Source: Thereva unica
Taxonomy: Eukaryota > Arthropoda > Insecta > Diptera > Therevidae
Direction: 5' to 3'
Length of the DNA: 64,000 nucleotides
NCBI GenBank assembly: GCA_949987705.1
Contig: OX465284.1
Coordinates: forward strand, 108,979,163 to 109,043,162
Below, piece by piece: positions 21,301 to 32,129 of this stretch. Positions within the stretch are counted from its first letter, which is position 1. Each line of letters opens with the position of its first letter. Position numbers and translations under genes: made by a program. The notes below the pieces were generated by a model. It ran no database searches, was not told where the DNA came from, and saw nothing but the letters and a program-made list of their open reading frames with translations.

Positions 21301-22420
21301 CTATTATGGACTCGTGATCATAACCTCCTAGTAATGGCACTAGTAACTATGCTGTGAAAGAGGATATGATCGGGATAGTCCCTTCCAAGGAAGGTTGGCG
21401 TGAGGCTAATAACCACACCTAGGAAAATATACTCAACTACGGAACGCGTGAAATGCCTCGAATATTAGAGCAAAGGATCGCGACCGCGATGGCGAACATG
21501 AAGGCAAACCGATTTAAGACATGGAGCGTTTGAACTCTGTACAGAACTCGAGCTTCACAACATCTGGCCGATATCCTCTCAAGGTATAAGGCTGGCGTTA
21601 CTACCATTCAAGAAATGCGATGGAGAGGATAGTGCCTTGCAAAAACCTGAGTACATGGTATACTACAGCTGTAATACAAGGCAGCATGTGCTCGGGTACA
21701 CCTTTCGGACCTGATGACGGTACGAACGTACCCAGGGGACAACAACGAGTTGGATCACTATCTTGTCATTATGGTACTTTATATCCGGGGAGCTTAATAT
21801 CCGCGAAGCAGGCTCAAGTCAACACATCTACTCTATGCTCTGGTGATAATCCTACCGCTGCCACCAAACTTAGAAAGAGCTGGCAGAGCCAAAGTTAAAG
21901 AGTTGGTAGAGTTAACAACGCGTTAGGTGGATCACCGATCCTAAAGTCCTCTTGGAGCGATGGGAAGAGCTATTTAAAAGCCAAGCCAAGGAGTTGAGAG
22001 CACCATCAATTTCAGATGATAATCCTACCGCTGCCACCAAATAAACCGGCTCAAAAATAACAACGCCTCGGGTGGATCACCAACCGTAAACACATCTGGG
22101 AGCGACGGTATGGGTCGCTTTTAAAAGCGGGGTAGCCTAGGAGCTGGGGCCCTACCAATATCTGATGATAATCCTACCGCTGCCACCAAGCTTAAAAAAG
22201 GTTAACAGAGCCATAGACCGGCTCAAAAATTACATCTTCTTAGGTGGATTACCGTTCATAAAAGCATCTTGGAACATTGGGAAGAACACTTTCAACCGCG
22301 AAGTAGCTTAGGGGTTGAAGGTTCCATCTGTTGATAGTCCTACCGCTGCCACCAAGCTTAAAAGAAGTAAGCCAATACCAGCCTAGGCATATCAGCGACT
22401 AATCAGACTTTTTGCCACAG
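21301..22420 (+). mobile_element. Broken LINE: endonuclease plus tandemly amplified linker
   Basis: Bases 21500-21650 translate to TLYRTRASQHLADILSRY and AGVTTIQEMRWRG, the start of an APE-type LINE endonuclease (catalytic Glu in QEMRW). The rest of the endonuclease is unreadable. From about 21841 a segment that in one frame resembles the endonuclease-RT linker (LERWEELFK) is repeated in tandem. RT is not found downstream. Inferred: an inactive RTE-like LINE whose linker was amplified. Confidence 0.55.
21851..22400. repeat. Tandem array, four copies of a 149-173-bp unit
   Basis: CCTACCGCTGCCACCAA occurs at 21851, 22024, 22173 and 22339 (spacings 173, 149, 166). Each is followed by a diverged unit with GGTGGATCACC or GGTGGATTACC and a GAGCGA/GAACAT-GGGAAGA block. 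The units differ by indels, so the array is not recent. Confidence 0.85.
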
Positions 22421-22477
22421 TCAATGGAAAAATGTCGTAAAGTTTCAAAACTCAACTCAACACTCTTCGTATACTTT

Positions 22478-22800
22478 TTACACGCCTATGAAATCACAGT
22501 CAGAGTAGAACTCTACAAAACCATGAGAGAATTTCTCTTTCCCTTTTTTCCACTCTTGATGTCTCGATTCTGACCTGATCGGTAGGTTCTTTGGTATCGA
22601 GAATGTTGGTTTGAGTCTGTCTAATGAAATACTGGACCGCCCTTTTGCCTCTACTTGAAAACACTTCTTCCAACACTGGATCACCTTATAGGGGCCGTCG
22701 AATTGAGACTGCAGAGGAGCTCCCATCGCGGCATTCGTCACGAATCCGTAAGTACATTTGCGTAACTATGCCGTGACGAAGACGGGGGGTTTGCGTGGAT
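22478..22800 (-). mobile_element. Ty3/gypsy integrase C-terminal fragment (copy 1)
   Basis: An 87-codon minus-strand ORF (22478-22741) reads PLQSQFDGPYKVIQ and then SISLDRLKPTFS. This is the GPY/F module at the end of Ty3/gypsy pol, which follows the integrase core and helps integration. No RT, RNase H or LTR is attached. It matches the same region of the larger copy at 24630-26615. Confidence 0.7.
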
Positions 22801-22973
22801 CACGGTGGTTGTAGGCTACACGGTGTGCATTGTTCGGCGTAACTCTCTTACGAACTCTGAGTCTACGTATCCCTTTGATGGCTCCGCCAGAAATGTTCCT
22901 GTTCTTTATATAACGACTAACAATAATAATTACATTCTTTTTTTACCTTTTCTCTTTCCTATAGCCCAAAATA

Positions 22974-23140
22974 AACGAGGAAGCATGCTCCTAAAGCAAT
23001 AAAACTTTTACGGACAAGGCAGAAGTTAAGATTCTGATTTTGAGCTGAGGGCACACGCTGCTTTGTTCGCATGCTTCGCCATGTATTCTCAGTAAACTCC
23101 TATCAATAATTCCTGCTTCAGAAGCATGCTTCCTCGTGTA
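22974..23140. repeat. Inverted repeat around GAGGAAGCATGCT
   Basis: ACGAGGAAGCATGCTCCTAA near 22975 is inverted near 23118-23140 as TTCAGAAGCATGCTTCCTCG, with about 120 non-coding bases between. MITE-like; no clear target duplication. Confidence 0.45.
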
Positions 23141-24600
23141 TTTAGGATGCAAATTTTTGAAAGCTAAGATTACTTGTTTGTTTGAAATGAGAATAGATGT
23201 TTGACGTGAAAAACAACTTTTTCGGCTTGGTCTACCATCTCTGTGGTGGTTCTTATCTCGTCTTAAATCAAAGAAATCTTTATGATATAGAAAACAGCAA
23301 CTTTAAAAGAGTGTGATTAAATTAATATTTCAACATAAACCTGAAGTGAAACAGTCCTGAACCGCAAAACCCCAGTTGTCAGCAATGCCCATAATTGCAT
23401 TCCGCAATAATCCGGAAGGCACCAGCAGCTGAAGTGTGACCATCTCCTTATAACTCCCCAAAAACCAATTACCGTTTCCACTTCACTTCATCCCCTCCAA
23501 TATTAATCAATTTCCCTAAACTCCTTACCACCAATAACAGTTGCTACCCTCCTCCCATACCACCGCCCGCGTTTCTCAACCACCACCCTTAAGCTAAAAG
23601 TCACACTAAAGACCAATGACTAGCGAGCGGTAAAACGTAAAACCAAAGCCCCCACTACCATGAAACTCGATTGCGAAAACTTTTACTTAAAACCGAAATA
23701 AAAAATGCAAAATTTTGCAAGGGGCAACTTTCTCCCTTTGTGTGTAGTTTTGCTCGTTTATTTGCGAATCCACAGAAGGGCCCCGAAGGGTTGTTTGCTC
23801 AATACAGTTTGGTCGTCGGGCCTTCTGCCAGAGAGAGAAAGTTCATGTAAAATGGAAGAAAGCATCAAAGCCATCAGAGCTATCTTTGCACACTGATTAG
23901 GGTGGAACATTATTCTTTCACTGTAGAGTCCTGTTTAACTACTATTGGACATCTCAAAGGACATAAAATCGATTTGCCTTTAGATAATTTATGAAGGTCT
24001 TTTGCAGCCCGTCGCCCAGGGGGAGGGGGAAGGTCCCTTTCTCGAGAAGACACCTCCCCTCCAGCCAGCCTCCCATGAAACGAAATTAATTGAAAGGTTT
24101 TGTGGTCAAGCCCAGAGAGGAAAGGTTCGCATTGTTTAACATAGACCGAATGTTTCTCTCGGCTTCTTCTGTATAAAGAGTTTGTCTAGGTGGAGTGACA
24201 AATCACTTGATTTCTGGGATATCGGTGAGAATGGTGAAAGATTAACAATATGAAAGCCAACATTTATGAAAGGTCTTAGGATATTACGGATTTTATGGAG
24301 AAAAGGTACCTGTTTTATCGCTAATAAATGGTTTTTTTCTTCGGGGGCCATGCAAAGGTGTTCTTAGGCATTTTCTGATGAAGGTTAGTTTCTTGAGCAT
24401 GTTTAGGAAATTAATCATGAAGGTTGCCATCGTGTAGTTAAGAAGGTTATAAAAATCAAATCATGAAAGGTATAACGTTTTATTGGGGAAGCTGTGAAGG
24501 TTGTTGTTATTAGGTTAATGTTGGCGATTATATAGAAATTTTGTTACTGCTTCTTCAGGTGGTATTATGCGAAAATGTGAAAAACGTTACAGTATAAACT
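23141..24600. other. Intergenic stretch, no gene recognised
   Basis: C-rich (23450-23600) and G-rich (24010-24030) patches, small ORFs without domains. No TE protein motif seen. Confidence 0.45.
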
Positions 24601-24627
24601 ATTTATTTCATCTCTCTTTGACACCTT

Positions 24628-24666
24628 GTTATCGAACTCCTCCGTTTGTTATCGAACTCCTCCGAA
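24628..24666. repeat. 19-20-bp tandem duplication
   Basis: TTGTTATCGAACTCCTCCG occurs twice directly adjacent, at the downstream edge of the Ty3/gypsy remnant. The second copy runs into AAACGGGTTGACCGATTTTT, a type of sequence often repeated in arthropod DNA. Confidence 0.7.
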
Positions 24667-26615
24667 ACGGGTTGACCGATTTTTATGAAATTTTTTGTGT
24701 GTATTCGGCCTGAGAATAGGTCGTAGACTATTTTTTATACCCTCAGCCAGAACAGCTGAGCCGGTCCATAGAGATATTTCACGTCGTCCCTTTATATCCA
24801 ACTTAAAATGTTCGTCTCTCCGACGTATAATCTTGTAAGGTCTCTCAAACGGTGGTTGGACAGATGCCCTTAGAGTCTCGTTTCTCACAAAAACGTACGT
24901 GCAATGTTTCCGCTCGTCCTATACAAAGACGTTAGTTTTGGCACGATGAGCCGTCGTAGTTAGTCGCGTCTTTCATTATCTTGCGCAGGTCTTTCACCAA
25001 CTTGGACTCACTTCGTTTTTTCGACGACTCGGTTAGAAACTCCCCAGGGAGGCGAAGCGTGCTGTCGTACACCAACTCGGCTGGTGTTGTCTGAAGGTGC
25101 GGTTTAAAAGTCGATCTTAGTCCCAGAAGAATCGTTGGTAGGACCTCCACTCAGTTGCTCGTTCTTCGGCACAGTATGGCCGCTTTCAGCGTTCTGTGCC
25201 ACCTTTACACCAGGCCGTTCGCCTGTGGGTGGTACAGGATCTTCCGCAAACATGTAATTCCTAACGTCCAGGTCAACTCCCGAAACAGCGACGATTCGAA
25301 TTGAAGTCTCTATGTTAACAGTACCGGTATCCTCTAGACGTGGTCAGGCGCCGACGACATCTATGTTTATGTGCGCAAATCGTTTCGTCGGCGGTTGGTA
25401 CTTGTCTACCAGTGTTTTTGTGCGACGCTGGACCTTGGATCGTTGGCAGGGGATACAGGCCTTTACAATAGCAGCGCAATCTTTCCGCATGTTTCGCCAT
25501 ACAAAAACCTCTTGCTAATCAACCTTGTTGTTCCTCGGACGCCTTGGTGTGCAATGCCTTGCATGCTCTGCAGAACTTCTTTCCTCATGGTTTCTGGAAC
25601 TAGAAGGCGCACGCGACCTCAAAATCGGCTATGGTTAACTGCTTAGTAACCAACTTTTTCGGATTCTGGATGATTTCCGCTCTAGGCTCTTATCCTGCCG
25701 CTGTTGTTCCGCCAATTGTCGATAGTTGATTGGTTTCGGGTTCGTGAAAGTCCACTCTGCCCGTGGCAGCGTGTCGGCGACGACGTTATGTGCCGTATGT
25801 CAGTGGTGAATTGGCTGAAATAATCGAGGTATCTTGTCCGTCCGGGCGAACTTGTGTCCGAAACTTGTTTGAGAGCAAATATAAGAGGTTTGTGGTCCCG
25901 TCATTACATGTAAGACTCTTCCCTCTAGGAATTTCAGAATTGCCTAATGGCTTGATACACAACTAGTAGCGCTCTGTCGAAAGTGCTATATTTTTTCTCC
26001 GTGGCTGAGAGTTTCTTAGTGAAAAATGCTAGTAGTTTGAGGTCTTGCCCGAAGAAAGTGATGTAGCGCCGACCCAATGACACGCTCGGACGCGTCGATA
26101 TGTAATGCTAGTTACGCGTCCTGAGTCGGGTGAGCTAATAGTGTGACTTCAACGAGGTCTCTTTTGCATCTTTCAAATGCCACGAGCGTCTCCGGTGTCC
26201 ACTCCAACTTCGTAGAGTCGTCCTTCTTGTTACTCGGCATCATTTTCGGTGGGACCATCTGATTTTCAGCCGCGTATGGTATAAGCCTCTGATAAAACGC
26301 CATAAGGGCTACGAATCTTCTTAAGCCTATTGCCACTCCTGAAGATTCGAAATTTTTGACTGCCGATACCTTCTCATCTAGCAGCCTGATGCCCCCTTTG
26401 TTAGTCGCGTGATCCAAGAACTTCACTTTGGTTTGGCCAAACTGACACTTGGACACGTTTATGGCCAGGCCATGTTTCTGCAAAATAAAGAAAACTTCAC
26501 GTAGGTGCGCTCGATGTTCTTCGATGTTTGCCGAAGCTATGCAAACGTCATCCACATAAAAGAAAACGTAATCGTGGCCACTTTGAATCTCCATTCATAA
26601 AACGCTGTGGAGTCT
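24630..26615 (-). mobile_element. Ty3/gypsy pol remnant: RT palm, RNase H, integrase
   Basis: Minus-strand order: RT from a damaged QRFMN block near 26605, catalytic YVDD at 26544-26555 inside a 160-codon ORF (26112-26594, FFYVDDVCIAS, GLAINVSKCQFG, KVKFL), then an RNase H-like stretch (about 26080-25700; KKYSTFDRALLVVYQAIRQF and HKPLIFALK), an integrase zinc-finger-like region (about 25500-25370; ACIPCQRSKVQRRTKT), core (PAELVYDSTLRLPGEFL at 24932-25150) and GPY/F-type end (PFERPYKIIRR at 24649-24888). Stops and frameshifts throughout. Gag, protease, N-terminal RT and both LTRs are missing. Confidence 0.88.
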
Positions 26616-29384
26616 GCCCTCCCTTAAACTAAATAAAATAGTATCGCAGGTCACAATTCTATCACCCAGCATATTTATAATTTAATTCGCTAACAAACTA
26701 GCGTCGCTGTGGACCAGTCATCTTCTTCTTCATAACGTGTTTCTTTGAAAACCCGGTTATATTTGCTCTTGCATACTTTTTGGAACAATTTAAATAAAAA
26801 ATTCGAATTTAATTTTGCATACTTTTAGGTAATTTTTGTTAAATTTATATATTTTAAAGCATAGAAAATTGGTGAGTTATTTTCTAACGGCCTTCTCTAA
26901 GTACTAAACAACCCACTACCCTACTTTGGAGACATTCACTACTCTGCAATACTCCTTCAATTTCGATAATACAAACCAAGCACGTACCAGATCTTGTCTT
27001 TGTAATCATGAACCTATATATATATTCCGACTCAATCGATACGCCCATCGAACACACAAACCAATCAAACATAGTTATTGCATTCGCCTTTGATTTTATA
27101 CTCTATATTGGAAGTGGGCAAATGTACTGATACCTTTCAGCTGGAACCACTTTATGAAACCAAGAACTCTACCAAATTGCTTAACATGAGATCAATCAGG
27201 ACCTGAAGATAAATCGATTGAGATTAAGTAAACAATTATTTTTCTTTGTATTTCTGTATTGAGTTCACTTGAATAGAGCAATGCAATTAAGGTATTAAAG
27301 GAGAAGAAGGATTTGGTAGTAGATTTAAATCAGTTAGGAGCTGGTTTATATTCCACATAGACATCCTTACTTTAAACTTCGATTTAAACTTCAATTAAAA
27401 CCAACCACAGTCTCCAATTACTTAAATTAATTAACCTGGCTGTTCCTATTAAAATAATCTGCTTTTGCTAAAGTGTAATCTAAAAAAAATATAGATATAT
27501 AGCAGAGCAAACTACCTAGAATGATACGATAAAAAGAGGATCCTCTTCAGCAGTGTGTCCCCCTTCTTTCGCCATTATTTCAATCCTTTCAAGTTGAAAC
27601 TTTAATCCTCTTATCACAAGTTGCAGAAGAATGGGTTCACCACCTCGAGACAAGAGATTGAGAGAGCGGAAATTGAAAAAAAAGGAGATCAAAAAGAATT
27701 TCATCCTCCCGAGAATGCGATAAGATTTTGATTAATGAATTTCCCGGGAGTATCAGGTTCCATCCTGCACTTGGAGGCCACACAGGACATCTCACATCCG
27801 CTTTTCAGCAGATTCTACCATGATTTTTGGTTTTTAGAGAGAATTTAAACGTCCTGTGTGTGTGTCCTTCAAGGTGGGAAACTAATCGAGAAAAAGAACC
27901 TAATCAACATGGCTCCTGGGTGGATGTTTCCAGCAGGTCTTCCAGGGGCAGATAAGATAAAAAAAATTATCGAGCTTCGAACCTTTATTCCTGCCACATT
28001 CGACCAGGAACATTACAAGGGCCACATTTAAAAGTCAAAAGACGCCCACGACACACGCCAGGACTGCCCTGATCCAATTTAGGACCTATATTTTTTTTTT
28101 CTTGGTTTGGTTCGGCACTGATAAGATGTTTCCTGATATTTTCTCCTAGTTTGATCTTAATGCCCTCAAAGTAGGATTCCCAGCCAGATATGCGATTACG
28201 TGAGGGCAATCCTTAAGCAGCTCCCGAGCACGAGCTTCGTTTACTTCCGCCATCCGTTGCGCAACGTGTGAAAACTCCAAAAGCGGTCCTTTATGAACCG
28301 ACAGTACATAGTTCCTGTGCTATCTACACTCATTTCGCCAGCAAACTTATTTCGTACCTGATTTTACACATTCCATTTGGAGCACAGACAGACAGACAGA
28401 CATATATAGTGGGAACTTTCCTTCCAACTTCCCGAGGATTAGACAAGGGCGAGAAGCTCGGCGTTAATTAGGATGATAGCCTCAAAGGAAGAACTTTGAT
28501 CTAATTGAAAGGAACTCAACTTTCTCCGCTTTCTCCCGGGGTAGAAAATATTCTTAGATCTAATTATTGTTAATTGTGTTTTGACTGAATGTTGTTAGTT
28601 TATATTTTGTGGTATCCGAAGATAAAGCCTTAATTAATTTTGAGCATTAAGAAAAGCTTTTAAGATGTTTCGGGGAATTCTGTGCGGATATATGAGAGAC
28701 ATCTATCTCAATATAGGGAATCTGAAATGCTTGTGTTGTGCTGTCAGCGGAGGAACTAATGAGTTTTAGTGAGAGTTTTTGGGATGTTGTGTTAGAAAGA
28801 AGGGTGGAAAAGGGTGTTTAATAGTAGTAGTTCGATAATTGAATCCTTGGATAAAAGGATTTGAAGTGGGATTTTGTTACTAGTCAAGCTTTCTTAGAAT
28901 GAGAATATGAGGATCAAACAATTAAGACTCTAGAGTTTTGAGTTAGTCCAGTTTTTCCTTCCAAACTTCAGCTACCAATGGAAGCAATGGCAGAAAACTT
29001 TCTCTAACAACCTGCGTCAACAAATTTTGGGAATATCCTTCAGGACGCGATTTTCTCGCTCTACAAATTCAATTTACACAAAGGAAAATAATCAACTTTA
29101 CATCGACACAGTTTGGTCAAATATATACTATCAATATGTTTACATGACGTCTTTAGTTCTTGACTCAAAATTTACTTGAAATTCATGTTGTTTTTAGTCT
29201 ACTTACTTCAAAATGATTTTAGTTTTACTTGAACTTACAATTTGACCTTTCAACTAGCTCCAAAAGTTTACACTCACCGAAAGTTTACACTAGCATAGCA
29301 ATTATAATATTTATCTTCTGCTGCAGCGTTTACATGAGCTTTTTTTATAGTGAATAAGGCAAACTTTGTGATTTACTTGACTCA
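26616..29384. other. AT-rich intergenic stretch, no gene recognised
   Basis: No TE protein motif and no ORF with a recognisable domain. Contains a short GACA repeat near 28386-28402. This is among the least repeat-marked stretches of the window by eye. Confidence 0.45.
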
Positions 29385-29640
29385 AGTATACTAGAAGGTT
29401 AGGATGAGTTTATATGCATATCTTGTTACTTGAACTCAGAATGTTTACATGGTTGGTTGGTTACTTCAAGTCAGGATGAGTTTACATGCATATATTTGGA
29501 AACGAAACGAAGGCAGGATGAGTTTACGTTCCTATTTGGTTACATCAAGGATGAGTTTAGATGCATATTTGCTTTCCTCAAGCCAGAATGAGTTTACATG
29601 CCTATTCGGTCACTTCAAGAATTAGTTTACATGCGTTTAT
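29385..29640. repeat. Degenerate minisatellite (GATGAGTTTACATGC unit)
   Basis: AGGATGAGTTTAYATGC-type blocks recur at about 29402, 29473, 29513, 29551, 29586 and 29620, each followed by a variant of ATATTTGGTTACTTCAAG. Spacing is roughly 35-70 bases. Isolated variants of TTTACATG extend back to about 29140, so the array may have been larger. Confidence 0.75.
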
Positions 29641-29656
29641 TTTCCCATGCCCAATC

Positions 29657-29808
29657 GACCTAGTACCTACTTTCACAAAGCTGGATTTGACGTCGGAAAA
29701 AGTGATGATGTGTGTATGGTGAAACTGGAAGCTAATCAAAATCTGAATTCAGGACAACTATTTTAACTGCATAGGTAAACTCCCAGCTATAGCTCTAGGT
29801 ACTAGGTC
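29657..29808. repeat. Inverted repeat with dispersed-motif core
   Basis: GACCTAGTACCT (29657-29668) and its exact complement AGGTACTAGGTC (29797-29808) face each other across 128 bases. The GTAGGTACTAGG core matches the motif copy at 17307. Non-coding. Confidence 0.5.
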
Positions 29809-30749
29809 ACCATAGCTTTGGTATTAGAATCAGAAGACACCGAGATTGCACCAGATCAAGCTTGCTAATATTAACTTTCACCACATACTGCACACTCTTC
29901 CATAACATTAATGTCTTAAAGCTCCTCCTTTGCACATTCAATAAATCATCTTCAAAAATAGATAAAAATTGTTATAAGTACAAAAAATATCATTCCCAAG
30001 AATAAATGTGGCATTCATATCAAAAAAACTCATCTGCAACATCCTCCACCATTACCACAAAAAATCTCACAACCCAGGAAGCTACATTATTTTCACCCCG
30101 AATATGAAATCATCATCACACTCTGACTAGATTTCATACATCGCCAGCTCCACTCATCCTCCTCTTATTATATCCATATATAGAGTTGAGAGAACACTTT
30201 CAAAGGTGCAATCATGCGGAAAGATATATCCTTGAAAAAGGATATTATTAAGGAAAATGGTAATATCCACCTCATCTCCACCTAGAGTTGAGAAATTGGA
30301 TTTATCCGAAAATTCCTCAAATAATGACTTTAATCTGCATGTCTGGAAAATTGTATATATTCAAAATGAACACAGGACACTGGGAATGGTTTTGTGCAGT
30401 GAAATGTGTTTTAACTAGTTGGGAGATGTAGTAGTGGGTATGTGGGTATATGCACCACCTCAGAAATGAATGACCAGATTATGCAAATCTTCAGTATGAC
30501 ACTTGCAACCTTGTGGTGTTACAATTGTTCATGCAGAACAGAATGGAGGGAATTGACGTCAGGTGCTTGGTTGGTGGTTGAGTTGTGCTTATTATGTTGT
30601 CGGAGTTATGAATTTTACAATAATTTTAGGGAAATGTTTTCATAGAATGTGAAATTGTACATTGAGAGATCGGATTGAATAAATGAGAGGTTTGTCAAAT
30701 GTTGCACTCTTTTAAGTAGTAATAAGGTGTCATTGGGCCGCACCAATGT
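29809..30749. other. Intergenic stretch, no gene recognised
   Basis: AT-rich, no ORF with a recognisable domain. Confidence 0.4.
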
Positions 30750-31560
30750 AGCTTCAGGTCAGTCCACTGTTCCGGTTCTGGTTAGCAGGTTCGAGGGATC
30801 CTTTTAAGGATCACTTTGATAACCCCAGGCCGAAGTAATGCCTTTATGGCTCGTACCGGTCTGGACTCAAGCGCCATGAGTTTGATCAGTAGGAATCTGG
30901 TTCTTGTGGCAGCACTGACGGAAGAGGCGATAACGACAGTGGTTCGACGCAAGACTGACTTTACTACCTGTACGCCAGGTATGTAGAAGTAAAACAACAA
31001 CTCCTAGACAACTACTGCTTGTAGGAGAATCACAGACTCGAGCAGCTGTTGTCAATGCGAGATCCTGGAGACTGGAAGGCTTTGGATTCCGTCCTGGCTA
31101 TCATCGCACTAAGGGGCGGATCAATCCCCATTAATGAGGTACTTAACAAAAACGAGCATATTACTGGCCGCTCAAGCCTCTGATCTTCTGTCTTAAGTAT
31201 GAGCCTTAGACCATTCCTACACGAGGCACCATGGTTTGGGAAGCACTAGCAAGAGAGGGGTGCAGGGAAGCTTGTGCTCCCAGAACCATGGTACCTTGAA
31301 GGTACAGGATCAGTCTTCAGTGGGTATTGAATCACAAGGACAACGAAAAATCAGGTAAATCGGTCAGACTAAGGTAAAATTTTGCAGACACGTTGGTGGA
31401 CAATGATCAGAAGCCGCTGTGTGCGGCGAAGAGAGATATCACTATGCACTTCCTTTCAATGGCAGGTTGAAGGTGAGGGAGTTTCCTAGCTTCTTTGCAA
31501 GGTTTTAGAGAGCTATTTGGCCTAGGATCTGTAGATTTGGTAGATTTGGGTATGAAAAAA
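30750..31560 (+). mobile_element. Possible decayed LINE RNase H region
   Basis: One frame near 31318-31365 gives WVLNHKDNEKSGKS, reminiscent of the WVPGHKDIEGNEKA block of LINE RNase H domains. Surrounding frames are full of stops, and no other RNase H motif could be placed. Tentative. Confidence 0.28.
31225..31295. repeat. 71-base hairpin
   Basis: GGCACCATGGTTTGGGAAGC (31225) pairs with the complement ending at 31295, giving about 22 paired positions with a few mismatches and a 27-base loop. It may be chance within a decayed element, or a small foldback. Confidence 0.45.
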
Positions 31561-31770
31561 TGAACGTATAGTCCCGAAGAGTCTTATTGACACAAGAGCG
31601 ACAGAGTTAGAGTTAGCACTTCGGAAATACAAGTCCCAGTCAAACAAACTAAACAGATTTCATTTAATTGGAGATTTAGAAAATAATGTGACTGGTTGGA
31701 AGTGGTTTCTTTCTTTATGTGAAAGACTAAGTCTCAGGAAAGATCCTTGCAATGTCGAACAGGAGCTCTA

Positions 31771-32129
31771 GGTGGGGACGAAGGAACTGCTACAACCTCT
31801 TCGCGATATTTTGAGTCCACCTACTTCCAACCATTACTATCGCGATTTTTACATCGGGGCATCGAGAAACAACTCGCTGGAGTGTTATGCCTCCTGAAAC
31901 GAGTTGAATCTCATCAGCCAACCGATTACATGCGCTTTGGTAGAGCGGGGAAGGGCTAAGGAGGCTATGATAGGAGGAATCAGGAATGTAAAGAGGGAAG
32001 AAGAAAGAAGGATAGTTATGTAGCTGGAAAAGTGAAAAAGGCGAAGGACCGTTGAGCTGGCCGGGATTCGGACCCGGGACCTCTGGGATGGTAGTCAGAC
32101 GCCTTACTCCCTAGGCTACCGAGGCCCCC
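31771..32129 (-). mobile_element. tRNA-derived SINE, copy 1
   Basis: Reverse-complemented, it begins GGGGGCCTCGGTAGCCTAGG, has a Pol III B-box GGTCCGAATCC (32064-32074) and continues into a body shared with 35602-35915 (CGGTCCTTCGC, CTAGCCCTTCCCCGCTC, GAGATTCAACTC, GCGAGTTGTTTCTCG and CAGTTCCTTC). The head resembles a tRNA with A and B boxes, so internal Pol III transcription is expected of an active ancestor. Confidence 0.82.

Noticed and set aside
29385..29640. CRISPR array
   Set aside because: Repeats are degenerate with irregular spacing, and the context is eukaryotic.
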